A stretch of 64,000 bases of DNA from contig NZ_RQEY01000019.1 of assembly GCF_004770105.1 (NCBI RefSeq), forward strand, positions 124,001 through 188,000, written 5' to 3'. The notes under the pieces were generated by a model. It was not told where the DNA came from and did no database searches. It was given only the letters and a program-made list of their open reading frames with translations. Both the position numbers and the translations under genes were made by a program. Positions 44,807-52,819 of this stretch are shown here, in pieces. The DNA comes from Leptospira andrefontaineae. GTDB lineage: Bacteria > Spirochaetota > Leptospiria > Leptospirales > Leptospiraceae. Position 1 is the first letter of the stretch. Every line of letters starts with the position of its first letter.

Positions 44807-45514
44807 ATGAGTTCTTCTTCCAAGTCGAACGGTGTTCGAGCGAAATCTCATTCTAAAAATCCGAAAGCAATCGTTCTTTTCTCCGGTGGTTTAGATTCTA
44901 CTACTTGTTTATACCAGGCCATCCAGGACGGTTATTCTCCTATTGCTCTTTCCTTCGATTATAATCAAAAACACAAACAAGAACTGAAATCTGCCAAAAA
45001 GATCACAAAACTTTTGGAAGTACCACATCTAATCCAAAAATTGAATCCTGAATTTTTCCAAGGTTCTTCTCTTACTGAAAAGAAGATCAAGGTGCCTAAA
45101 AATTCTTTGGGTCATTCTGAGATCCCGAACACTTATGTTCCTGGAAGGAATATTTTGTTTTTATCTTTCGGAGTTTCTTTGGCAGAAGGAATCGGTGCCC
45201 AAAGACTCTATATTGGTGTGAATGCTTTGGATTATTCCGGTTATCCGGATTGCAGACCTGAATTTATAAAAGCGTATTCAGACGCGATCCGTATTGGGAC
45301 TAAAACCGGATCGGAAGGTCATCCTCTCGAGATCTGTACACCTTTGCAGTTCTTAGATAAAAAAGAGATCGTGTTATTGGGTTCTAAACTTGGTGTTCCG
45401 TTTTCTATGACTCATTCTTGCTATGATCCCGTCGGAGGCAAACCCTGCGGAAAATGCGACTCCTGCTTGCTTCGAAAAAAGGGTTTTCAGGAAGCAGGCG
45501 TCCCGGAAAAGTGA
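44807..45514 (+). CDS. queC: 7-cyano-7-deazaguanine synthase QueC
   Basis: A 235-residue ATP-dependent enzyme that converts CDG to preQ0 in queuosine synthesis. The PP-loop SGGLDS spans residues 26-31. The zinc-binding cysteines are in SCYDPVGGKPCGKCDSC near the C-terminus. A Ser/Lys-rich N-terminal ~18 residues precede the core. It follows queD by 3 bp, so the two are cotranslated. Confidence 0.94.
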   Translation: MSSSSKSNGVRAKSHSKNPKAIVLFSGGLDSTTCLYQAIQDGYSPIALSFDYNQKHKQELKSAKKITKLLEVPHLIQKLNPEFFQGSSLTEKKIKVPKNSLGHSEIPNTYVPGRNILFLSFGVSLAEGIGAQRLYIGVNALDYSGYPDCRPEFIKAYSDAIRIGTKTGSEGHPLEICTPLQFLDKKEIVLLGSKLGVPFSMTHSCYDPVGGKPCGKCDSCLLRKKGFQEAGVPEK

Positions 45515-45579
45515 ACGAACAGATTTTAAGGCATCGGTTTTGAGGAATTTTCCCCTGCCGCCGTCCATAGGAAGCTAAT

Positions 45580-45861
45580 ATGGAACAGTTCGTAAGCTAC
45601 CTGACGATATTTTTAATCGCAGTGTTCGTAGGAATCGAGGTCATCAACCGTATTCCACCTCTATTACATACCCCACTTATGTCAGGCTCTAACGCCATTT
45701 CGGGGATTACAGTCATCGGAGCGATCTTAACTCTTCATACTACAAATCATTGGATTATTCAAGTATTAGGATTTATCGCAATCGTTGCAGCAACCGTCAA
45801 CGTGATCGGAGGGTTCGTAGTAACTCACCGTATGTTGGGAATGTTCAAGAAAAAGGATTAA
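45580..45861 (+). CDS. pntAB: NAD(P) transhydrogenase alpha subunit, membrane part (PntAB)
   Basis: A 93-residue subunit with three membrane helices: LTIFLIAVFVGIEVINRIPPLLHTPLMSGSNAISG, then ITVIGAILTL and VLGFIAIVAATVNVIGGFVVTHRMLGMF. It forms part of the proton channel of the split transhydrogenase (NADH + NADP+ to NADPH + NAD+, driven by the proton gradient). The NAD-binding subunit PntAA is not upstream; queC is. AGGAAG precedes the ATG and pntB follows after 7 bp. Confidence 0.93.
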   Translation: MEQFVSYLTIFLIAVFVGIEVINRIPPLLHTPLMSGSNAISGITVIGAILTLHTTNHWIIQVLGFIAIVAATVNVIGGFVVTHRMLGMFKKKD

Positions 45862-45868
45862 ACCATAA

Positions 45869-47278
45869 ATGGAAAAAGCGTATATCAACCTCATTTATCT
45901 AGTTTCAAGTATCCTTTTTATCATTGGATTAAAGTTACTTTCTCATCCTAAAACTGCGGTAAGAGGAAACTTTACCGGAGCATTAGGTATGTTCCTCGCT
46001 ATTGTAGGAGTATTCTTCGAATACGGAACTATCACTCAAAACGATATCATCATTATCGGTGCAGCACTTTTAGTCGGAACCGGAATCGGAACTTTTATCG
46101 CTCTTAAAGTAGAAATGACCGGAATGCCTCAGCTTGTGGCGCTTCTGAACGGACTCGGAGGACTTGCTTCCTTCTTAGTTGGTGGAAACTCCTTAATGGA
46201 AATCCTACAACCAGGTCATGACACTAAACAACTTGCAGATCTTCAGTTTACAATCTCCACTGCAGCAACCGGTATTATCGGAGCTGTGACTCTTACAGGA
46301 AGTTTGATCGCTTTCGGAAAACTGCAAGGTTTGATCTCTGAAAAAGCGGTTCGTTACTTCGGAGACCAGATCGTAAAAGTTTTATTTTTGATCGGCGCAC
46401 TTTACTTAGGTTACTTGAATGTAACTGAACCTACTAAGGTTGAGTGGTACTGGTACATCGTACTTGTAGCTTCTATCCTTGGAGTTCTGTTAGTAATTCC
46501 AATCGGTGGAGCAGACATGCCGGTGGTAATCGCTCTTCTTAACTCTTATTCAGGACTTGCAGCTTCTGCAACTGGATTCGTTTTGGGAAACAATGTTCTT
46601 ATTATCTCTGGATCACTTGTTGGAGCTTCCGGTATCCTTCTTACCCAGATTATGTGTAAGGCGATGAACCGCTCTCTTCCAAACGTTCTTTTCGGAGGAA
46701 TTGGAGCAGCTACTTCTTCCGCTGATTCCGGCGATATCTATACAGGAAAAACAAAAGCAACTTCCGCAGAAGAAGTGGCGATGTTACTTGATATGGCACA
46801 AAGAGTGGTTATCGTTCCTGGTTACGGAATGGCAGTTGCACAAGCTCAACACGCAGTTCGCGAACTTTACAACCAACTTACAGATAAGAATATCGAAGTT
46901 GAATTCGCGATCCACCCTGTTGCAGGAAGGATGCCTGGTCACATGAACGTTCTATTAGCAGAAGCTGATATTCCTTACGATAAAATGAAGGAAATGGACG
47001 AGATCAATCCTACTTTCAACACTGTAGACGTAGTGATCATCAACGGTGCAAACGACGTGGTGAACCCTTTGGCAAAAACAGATCCAGGTTCTCCAATCGC
47101 AGGAATGCCGATCCTAGATGTGGACAAAGCAAAAACCATTATCGTGATCAAACGTTCCTTGAGCCCGGGATTTGCAGGAGTTCCTAACCCGCTCTTCATC
47201 CAAGAAAACTGCTTAATGTATTTCCAAGATGGTAAAAAAGCCACCCAAGAAATCGTGACTGCACTCAAGGATACCTGA
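45869..47278 (+). CDS. pntB: NAD(P) transhydrogenase subunit beta
   Basis: A 469-residue subunit. Residues ~1-290 contain eight or nine membrane helices (proton channel). Residues ~295-469 are the NADP(H)-binding domain III with VIVPGYGMAVAQAQHAV, HPVAGRMPGHMNVLLAEADIPYD and NGANDVVNPLA. It is full length and intact. It works with PntAB and a PntAA that must be encoded elsewhere. A strong terminator at 47316 closes the pair. Confidence 0.96.
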   Translation: MEKAYINLIYLVSSILFIIGLKLLSHPKTAVRGNFTGALGMFLAIVGVFFEYGTITQNDIIIIGAALLVGTGIGTFIALKVEMTGMPQLVALLNGLGGLASFLVGGNSLMEILQPGHDTKQLADLQFTISTAATGIIGAVTLTGSLIAFGKLQGLISEKAVRYFGDQIVKVLFLIGALYLGYLNVTEPTKVEWYWYIVLVASILGVLLVIPIGGADMPVVIALLNSYSGLAASATGFVLGNNVLIISGSLVGASGILLTQIMCKAMNRSLPNVLFGGIGAATSSADSGDIYTGKTKATSAEEVAMLLDMAQRVVIVPGYGMAVAQAQHAVRELYNQLTDKNIEVEFAIHPVAGRMPGHMNVLLAEADIPYDKMKEMDEINPTFNTVDVVIINGANDVVNPLAKTDPGSPIAGMPILDVDKAKTIIVIKRSLSPGFAGVPNPLFIQENCLMYFQDGKKATQEIVTALKDT

Positions 47279-47315
47279 TAAGAATTTTCCGAAAATTAAC
47301 GGAAATGATTCTTGC

Positions 47316-47344
47316 AAAAGGGAGGCTTTAAGCCTCCCTTTTTT
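47316..47344 (+). terminator. Intrinsic terminator after pntB
   Basis: AAAAGGGAGGCTT and AAGCCTCCCTTTT form a long perfect stem with a minimal loop, followed by more Ts (to 47344). It lies 38 bp after the pntB stop. Confidence 0.92.
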
Positions 47345-47383
47345 ATTGTAGTAAGTCCCAAAACTTAGGCAAGAGGCACCCCA

Positions 47384-47809
47384 TTGGCAGAAAAAAAGGA
47401 TTATAGCCACGAAGTAAAACTTCATAGATATGGATTTGTTCGTTATTTATTGATCATAATAGGGACCATATCCTTAATTCTGGGAATTATCGGGATCTTC
47501 ACGCCGGTTTTGCCCACCACTCCATTCTTACTTCTAACCGCGGCTTGTTATGCAAGAGCTTCTCAAAAGTTCTATAACTGGCTGATGAATAATAAATATT
47601 TCGGAAGTTTTATCAGAGACTGGAGAATTCACAAAGCCATCCCTCTTAAAGCAAAGATTATTTCTGTTTCTACGATAGTGATCACAATGACGATCAGTGC
47701 GATATTTGCGCCTCTTCTTCCTGTTCGGATCGGAATGGCGGTGATAGGTATATGCGTAATTTATTATATTCTTCGCTTTCCGACTAAAAAGGAAGAAGTA
47801 ACGGAATAA
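47384..47809 (+). CDS. DUF454 (YbaN-like) membrane protein
   Basis: A 141-residue protein with the DUF454 core: IIIGTISLILGIIGIFTPVLPTTPFLLLTAACYARAS and FGSFIRDWRIHKAIPLKAKI, with membrane helices at ~20-45 and ~85-130. Function unknown; YbaN is the E. coli relative. It starts with TTG after AGAGG. It abuts the convergent TPR gene with no gap between stops. Confidence 0.82.
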   Translation: MAEKKDYSHEVKLHRYGFVRYLLIIIGTISLILGIIGIFTPVLPTTPFLLLTAACYARASQKFYNWLMNNKYFGSFIRDWRIHKAIPLKAKIISVSTIVITMTISAIFAPLLPVRIGMAVIGICVIYYILRFPTKKEEVTE

Positions 47810-48910
47810 TTAATTATAGGGAGAGCGAGAAGGAAGCATATGATACACCTTCGGATCGTTCTCTCGAAGCAGTTCCGCAGTATCCAAAGCCTCTTGGATC
47901 TTTAATTTCTTTTCAGGCTCTTCTAACATCCAAGAAGCTACAAAAGATTCAAGCCTTCTGTAATCCTTAATATACACTAAAGATCTGAGGTAGTTGACCC
48001 TATCTTCTTCCGAAAGGATCTTAGAGCCGGAAATGATCGAATATATGTTTGCAGATGCCCTGTAATTAGAAGTATGAAAATAAGCGTGAGCTAAAAATCT
48101 TTTTTCGTTAAATGGAAGATCAGGGAACTGATTATATAGTTTGATCGCTTTACGGAAATTTTTATCTATATCCATCGCGAGTCTTGCATAGATATATGCA
48201 AATTCCCTATGAATAAAACCTTCTTTCGCGAATTCCTTACACTGAGCCAAAGCATCCGCTTTATTTCCTAAAAGAAAATTCACTTTTAGTAAGATCAGTT
48301 TTAAGTTTCTATAATTAGGTTTGAGTTCTATTCCCTTCTCGGCTTCCGCTTTTGCTTTTAGATATTGCCCTGTTTCGAAATAAGCCAGAGCCATATTCAA
48401 TCTGTAAAAAGGATTATAATTCGCGAGCTCCACTGCCTTTTGAAAATAGGAAACGGAAGATTCCCATTTACTTCTTCTGACAAAGATCATTCCGAGCAAA
48501 TAATAAGATGGATCGTGACTTGGATTGATCTCCACAGCTTTCAAGAGTGCTTTTTTGGATTGTGGATATCTTCCTATCACGTACAAATATGCACCGTTAA
48601 GATAATGATATTCCAAACAATCGGGATCCAACTTTTTCAAACGTTCTATATTAGCTTGGGCACGAGCTAGGGCATTGGATCTTAATAGATTGATTGTCTC
48701 CGTATTCAAAGCCAAGATCTGGTATTTTCTTCTAGAAACTTCACTTTGGTCTGTAGGTTGAGGAGGAAGAGGCAATTCCCCTTCAGGAGAAGGGGCAATT
48801 ATAGATTGGTTTTCGTCGGAAGTTTCGGTTTCCTTAGATCCTAGGCCGACTCCAAATAGAAGTATTGAACCTAGGAGTAATGCAGAAAGTTTCTTCCGAC
48901 AAATAATCAT
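47810..48910 (-). CDS. Exported TPR-repeat protein
   Basis: A 366-residue protein with an N-terminal hydrophobic signal (residues ~7-25) and then a Pro/Glu-rich linker. At least six TPR-like helix pairs follow (for example YHYLNGAYLYVIGRYPQSKKALLKAVEINP, and the same pattern repeating every ~34 residues to residue ~230), with more irregular helices to the end. TPRs scaffold protein complexes, here probably in the periplasm. It overlaps the lipoprotein gene by 4 bp (ATGA), so they are coupled. Partner unknown. Confidence 0.82.
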   Translation of the reverse strand: MIICRKKLSALLLGSILLFGVGLGSKETETSDENQSIIAPSPEGELPLPPQPTDQSEVSRRKYQILALNTETINLLRSNALARAQANIERLKKLDPDCLEYHYLNGAYLYVIGRYPQSKKALLKAVEINPSHDPSYYLLGMIFVRRSKWESSVSYFQKAVELANYNPFYRLNMALAYFETGQYLKAKAEAEKGIELKPNYRNLKLILLKVNFLLGNKADALAQCKEFAKEGFIHREFAYIYARLAMDIDKNFRKAIKLYNQFPDLPFNEKRFLAHAYFHTSNYRASANIYSIISGSKILSEEDRVNYLRSLVYIKDYRRLESFVASWMLEEPEKKLKIQEALDTAELLRENDPKVYHMLPSRSPYN

Positions 48911-49311
48911 TCGGGAGCAGGACCTAATTTTTTATAAATTTCGGTATTATTCAGATCCGGATTCGAAAGTTCCAGAGTTTCTTTATTCGCTTTCTTCACG
49001 ATATAACGAATGTCGAATCCTAGATTCAAAAACCTAAATATAAGCTCAGGTTCTCTTGATTTGGTTTCTTTTTCGTAAAACTCATATTCAATTCTACGTT
49101 GGTTTTCTGGATCTTCCGGATTTTCGTAGATAGCAAGTCCAGGTCTGAAGATGGAAAGTTTAGGAGCCTTGCCCGGCTCTGAATTTTTACACTGTCCGTC
49201 TGCTGTACAAACGGAAGTTCTTTCCCATATACCTAAAATTCTCTCCTGTAGTGGAGGTTGACAGCCTATGAGTAAGGATAAGACCGCTAGGGAAAAAAGA
49301 ATTTTTTTCAT
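48907..49311 (-). CDS. Small lipoprotein
   Basis: A 134-residue precursor starting MKKILFSLAVLSLLIGC, with lipobox LIGC (cysteine 17). The mature domain is ~118 residues with WERTSVCTADGQC and several alternating beta-like strands (RIEYEFYEK, ELIFRFLNLGFDIRYIVKK), a lipocalin-like small-barrel pattern seen in many Leptospira lipoproteins. It is cotranscribed with the TPR protein through ATGA. A TTG three codons earlier is possible but unlikely. Confidence 0.78.
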   Translation of the reverse strand: MKKILFSLAVLSLLIGCQPPLQERILGIWERTSVCTADGQCKNSEPGKAPKLSIFRPGLAIYENPEDPENQRRIEYEFYEKETKSREPELIFRFLNLGFDIRYIVKKANKETLELSNPDLNNTEIYKKLGPAPE

Positions 49312-49408
49312 GGAAGCCAAGCTATACCGCGTAGTAAGGATGTCCAGGGAATTCCCGAAGCCCTTAAACCTATAAGAGCTGGCATATTGTGAGAGCAGAG
49401 CTTGTTAC

Positions 49409-49699
49409 TTAGATTCGTTGAAAATATTCGTCGATCTTGAGCACTTCGAAAGTTTTCATTAAATCAGGATGTATCTCTCTTATATCGATCGCTATCCCTT
49501 CTAACTTTGCATTTTTGCAAAACCAAACCAGTGAACTGATGGAAATGGAATTCATCACCGGAATTTTGCCAAGGTCCAGGACGATTTTAGCCGGTTTTTT
49601 GGCGATCGCGTCCATTAACTGGTTTCGAAATGCGTAATAGTCGTTAAAAAGGGCAGTCAGCTCCGGCTGGATCTCGATAATCTCCGAATTTTCACCCAT
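49409..49699 (-). CDS. Single STAS-domain protein (anti-sigma-antagonist type)
   Basis: A 96-residue STAS domain with the strand-turn IVLDLGKIPVMNSISISSLVWF: the serine after MNSIS is where SpoIIAA-type antagonists are phosphorylated. There is no kinase domain. I start at MGENSEII (49699), which gives a family-typical length; a longer reading would run to 49831 and overlap flgB. It is divergent from flgB, so its promoter and that of flgB probably lie within each other's 5' ends. Confidence 0.75.
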   Translation of the reverse strand: MGENSEIIEIQPELTALFNDYYAFRNQLMDAIAKKPAKIVLDLGKIPVMNSISISSLVWFCKNAKLEGIAIDIREIHPDLMKTFEVLKIDEYFQRI

Positions 49700-49808
49700 T
49701 TTCGATTTGAGTCCTTTTTTGGCCTTTTCTGAGAAATTTTCGGCCAGATCTCTTTTTTTATCTTTGGGAATTTTGAAATTCAACCGAAATTTTAAATGGG
49801 AGAGCTTT

Positions 49809-50240
49809 ATGTTCCAAAAAACACATTTCATGAAGACTCAGGACTTATTAGAGAAGGGAATGAACGCCGCCTCTATGAAAAGAAAAGTCCTCGCAGACAA
49901 TATCGCAAATGCCGATGTTCCCCATTTTAAAAGAAGCGAAGTACTTTTTGAATCCATGATCAAAAGAGCATTGGAATCGGAAAAGATAGAAGCTTCTAAA
50001 GCGATCCCTACTAGGATCGAAGACGAACGTCATATTTCCTTTTTTACTCCATTAGATTATAAATCTGTAAAGCCTAAGGCAAACATAGATTATCTGACCA
50101 CTGTTAGAGCCGATGGAAATAACGTAGATCCTGAGAAAGAAGTTATGGAAGCTTCCAATTCTCAAATGCAATACATGATGATGGTCGAAAGAATGAATGC
50201 GAACTTCCGTGATTTGAAGAACGTAATGAGGTTGGCTTAA
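49809..50240 (+). CDS. flgB: Flagellar basal-body rod protein FlgB
   Basis: A 143-residue proximal rod protein. The N-terminal motif is GMNAASMKRKVLADNIANADVPHFKRSEV and the C-terminal helix is EASNSQMQYMMMVERMNANFRDLKNVM, the pattern that packs in the rod. GGGAGAG four bases before the ATG sets the start. It opens the flgB-flgC-fliE run. In spirochaetes the rod anchors the periplasmic flagella. Confidence 0.93.
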   Translation: MFQKTHFMKTQDLLEKGMNAASMKRKVLADNIANADVPHFKRSEVLFESMIKRALESEKIEASKAIPTRIEDERHISFFTPLDYKSVKPKANIDYLTTVRADGNNVDPEKEVMEASNSQMQYMMMVERMNANFRDLKNVMRLA

Positions 50241-50277
50241 TCTCGATAGAGACATAGCTAAGATTTAGAGGAAGAAG

Positions 50278-50739
50278 ATGGGACTATTTAGCGCAGTTAA
50301 TATCTCCGCCACCGGACTTTCAGCACAAAGACTCCGTATGGATGTGATCGGGAACAATATCGCGAATGCAACCACTACTAGAAATACGAATGGAGATGGT
50401 CCTTTCCGCAGGGATAGAGTGATCCTGACTCCTGTAAATCTTAGAACCAAATGGAAAAGTCCAGTTTATCCTTTTGGTCTTTCTCCTGGAGAAGGTAAAG
50501 GTGTGAAAGTAATGAAAATCGAAAAGGATATGAGTCCTTTAAGATTAACTTATGATCCTACCCACCCTGATGCGATCCAGATCGGACCTAAAAAAGGCTA
50601 TGTAGAAATGCCTAACGTAAATATAGTCACCGAAATGACGGACATGATCTCGGCCTCCAGATCGTACGAGGCAAACGTCCAGATGATTAACGGATCCAAG
50701 GCAATGTTCAACAAAGCCTTAGAGATCGGAAGGGCTTAA
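50278..50739 (+). CDS. flgC: Flagellar basal-body rod protein FlgC
   Basis: A 153-residue rod protein: LFSAVNISATGLSAQRLRMDVIGNNIANATTTRN at the N-terminus and MTDMISASRSYEANVQMINGSKAMFNKALEIGRA at the C-terminus, both typical. It lies 37 bp after flgB and 12 bp before fliE. AGGAAGAAG precedes the ATG. It builds the proximal rod together with FlgB and FlgF. Confidence 0.96.
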   Translation: MGLFSAVNISATGLSAQRLRMDVIGNNIANATTTRNTNGDGPFRRDRVILTPVNLRTKWKSPVYPFGLSPGEGKGVKVMKIEKDMSPLRLTYDPTHPDAIQIGPKKGYVEMPNVNIVTEMTDMISASRSYEANVQMINGSKAMFNKALEIGRA

Positions 50740-50751
50740 TAGGAGAGAAGA

Positions 50752-51132
50752 ATGAACGTAGATTTTAATTCCAAACTTTGGTACAATTATAACTCGGGAT
50801 ATTCCGATTCTCGTTTTCCTCTTTCTCCTAAAGGTGACAAGGTTTCCGTAAAGATAGATGACCAACGCCATTATGGAGATGTGAAAGAGCCAGTGGCTCC
50901 AGACTATGTTGCTGAAAGTTTTTCAGAAGCAATGAGAAACGCGTTCAAATCTGTAAACGACCTACAGGTAGAAGCAGACGAACTCACTCAAAAAATGGTA
51001 TATGATCCAAACAGTGTAGATGCTCACGAAGTAATGGTAGCTTCTGAAAAAGCAAGAGTGGCGCTTACATTCACTAAAACTCTCGCAGATGGAGTTGTAA
51101 GAGCTTATAGAGATCTTACTTCCATGAGATAA
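50752..51132 (+). CDS. fliE: Flagellar hook-basal body protein FliE
   Basis: A 126-residue protein whose C-terminal ~70 residues are FliE (SFSEAMRNAFKSVNDLQVEADELTQKMVYDPNSVDAHEVMVASEKARVALTFTKTLADGVVRAYRDLTSMR). It joins the MS ring to the rod. The first ~50 residues are an extra non-conserved stretch. It ends the flg run; fliF, which often follows, is not here. Confidence 0.93.
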   Translation: MNVDFNSKLWYNYNSGYSDSRFPLSPKGDKVSVKIDDQRHYGDVKEPVAPDYVAESFSEAMRNAFKSVNDLQVEADELTQKMVYDPNSVDAHEVMVASEKARVALTFTKTLADGVVRAYRDLTSMR

Positions 51133-51187
51133 TTTTTATCATTCGAATTTCGATTCGACTAATCTATTCCAAAAATACAATAAGACT

Positions 51188-52267
51188 ATGCCTGAGTTAT
51201 TGGGATGGTTTTTAGACGGGATGATCCTCTTCGGAGGATTTCTTTCGTTTTTACTTGCAATCGGTGAATTTCCTTCCGACAAGAAACATAAATTCCAAGT
51301 TTTACTTTCTCTTACTCTAGTCTCCTTAGGATTTATGCAACTTTCCGGTGCTTTGGTTTTAAATCCAAATGCTGGTCAGGATCTAAACCTAAAACTTTGG
51401 AATCTTCCTCTTTTATATCTTCCACCTGCTTTTGCTTTTTTATCTCTTCTAGCTTTTTTGGAAGAAGACTTCAGATATAAGTCGGTCCATACTCTCTTCT
51501 TCCTTCCATTCTTACTTTGTTTGGGAGTTATTCTATTTTTCAGATTAGGGGACTATGCCAGATCTTCTGCTTCGAGCAATATCTATTGGAATATTTTAGA
51601 TCCGATTTCTGGAACAGGGATACTTTACTTAGGTGCAGGGATTTTTTCTTTGAGCTTCGTTTTTCCGATCTTCAAGATACTTCCCAAAATCTCTGAACTG
51701 AAATTTAAGATCTTATTCGGTATATTTGCTTTAGATTGTTTGATTGTTTCTATTTTCGGAATGATTGGACTGATATTCAATCCTATCTTTTTGAAACTTG
51801 CACTTTTAACCGTGACCCTTGCAGTCTCGCTCGTGTATTATATCCGAAGGAAATATTTCGATTTTCCGGAAACTATCAGATCCGATCTGGCAAAAGCAAA
51901 ATATTCTAGGACCAGATTAGAAGGTATGGAAATCGATCCTATATTAGAAAAATTAAACTTTCTATTCGAATCCGAAAAGATCCATCGTAGAGAAGATCTG
52001 TCCTTAGCGGAACTTGCCAAAGAATTATCGCTAACTACTCATCAATTTTCGGAACTAATCAATAATAGGATAGGAAAAGGGTATTTTTCTCTGATCAACC
52101 ATCATAGAGTAGAAGATGCAAAACAACTTTTGTCTGAAACGGATAAAACAGTTTTGGAAATCGCAATGACAGTCGGTTTTAATAATCGTTCTTCATTTAA
52201 TGAAGCCTTTTTGAAACTTACTCAAAAAACTCCGATTTCCTATCGAAAAATGTGTAAACCTTTATAA
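51188..52267 (+). CDS. Membrane-anchored AraC-family regulator
   Basis: A 359-residue protein. About seven hydrophobic helices fill residues ~5-225. The C-terminal ~110 residues are an AraC/XylS DNA-binding domain with two helix-turn-helix units (ELAKELSLTTHQFSELIN, then VLEIAMTVGFNNRSSFNEAFLKLTQKTPISYRK). This membrane-AraC layout is common in Leptospira. It probably senses something at the membrane. A DUF4345 gene follows after 62 bp and is the first candidate target. Confidence 0.87.
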   Translation: MPELLGWFLDGMILFGGFLSFLLAIGEFPSDKKHKFQVLLSLTLVSLGFMQLSGALVLNPNAGQDLNLKLWNLPLLYLPPAFAFLSLLAFLEEDFRYKSVHTLFFLPFLLCLGVILFFRLGDYARSSASSNIYWNILDPISGTGILYLGAGIFSLSFVFPIFKILPKISELKFKILFGIFALDCLIVSIFGMIGLIFNPIFLKLALLTVTLAVSLVYYIRRKYFDFPETIRSDLAKAKYSRTRLEGMEIDPILEKLNFLFESEKIHRREDLSLAELAKELSLTTHQFSELINNRIGKGYFSLINHHRVEDAKQLLSETDKTVLEIAMTVGFNNRSSFNEAFLKLTQKTPISYRKMCKPL

Positions 52268-52329
52268 CGCCGGACGACCGGTTCAGAAAAACGGTGTATC
52301 TTCTTCTCATCCCAAACGAGAGGACAAAG

Positions 52330-52746
52330 ATGCAAACTCATTCACTTTCAGATCAAACTGGTTCACTTATAGGATGGATCACTAAAATTTTTCTGGCTTT
52401 AAACTTGGCGGTATATGCCGGATTTACTATAGCCTTCCTTCTATTTCCGATTCCTTTAGCGAATTCAATCGGGTATACGATCCATTCGAGTGCAGCGCTT
52501 GCTGACTTCAGAGCAATGTATTCCGGTTTATGTTTCGGGGTTGGGCTTATAGTATATTACGGTTTAGTAAAGCCGGAATTTAAAACCCAGGCCATTCTTC
52601 TTTCCATAGCAAGTGCAGCAGGGTTATTTGTAGCAAGACTATACACACTGTTCTTGGACGGACCGGGAAACGAGTACATCTACTTGAGCATGGCGACTGA
52701 AATTGTTTCCGTATTCTTGGGAGCTTGGCTTTTAAGAAAAAATTGA
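52330..52746 (+). CDS. DUF4345 membrane protein
   Basis: A 138-residue protein with four membrane helices and the DUF4345 features FLLFPIPLANSIGYTIHSSAALADFRAMYSGLCFGVGLIVYYGL and RLYTLFLDGPG. Function unknown. GAGAGG lies seven bases before the ATG at 52330, so an upstream in-frame GTG is rejected. It trails the membrane AraC regulator and may be controlled by it. Confidence 0.8.
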   Translation: MQTHSLSDQTGSLIGWITKIFLALNLAVYAGFTIAFLLFPIPLANSIGYTIHSSAALADFRAMYSGLCFGVGLIVYYGLVKPEFKTQAILLSIASAAGLFVARLYTLFLDGPGNEYIYLSMATEIVSVFLGAWLLRKN

Positions 52747-52770
52747 GGCCGACGAAACTTCTTCGGAAAT

Positions 52771-52796
52771 AAAAAAGGCGGGTCAAAGCCCGCCTT
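52771..52796 (-). terminator. Intrinsic terminator of the P83/100 gene
   Basis: On the minus strand AAGGCGGG, loop CTTTGA, CCCGCC, then TTTTTT. It lies 24 bp past the stop of the minus-strand gene. It also ends the convergent DUF4345 gene, with a weaker T-run in that direction. Confidence 0.88.
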
Positions 52797-52819
52797 CTCT
52801 TCTTAACTATCAGAAAATC

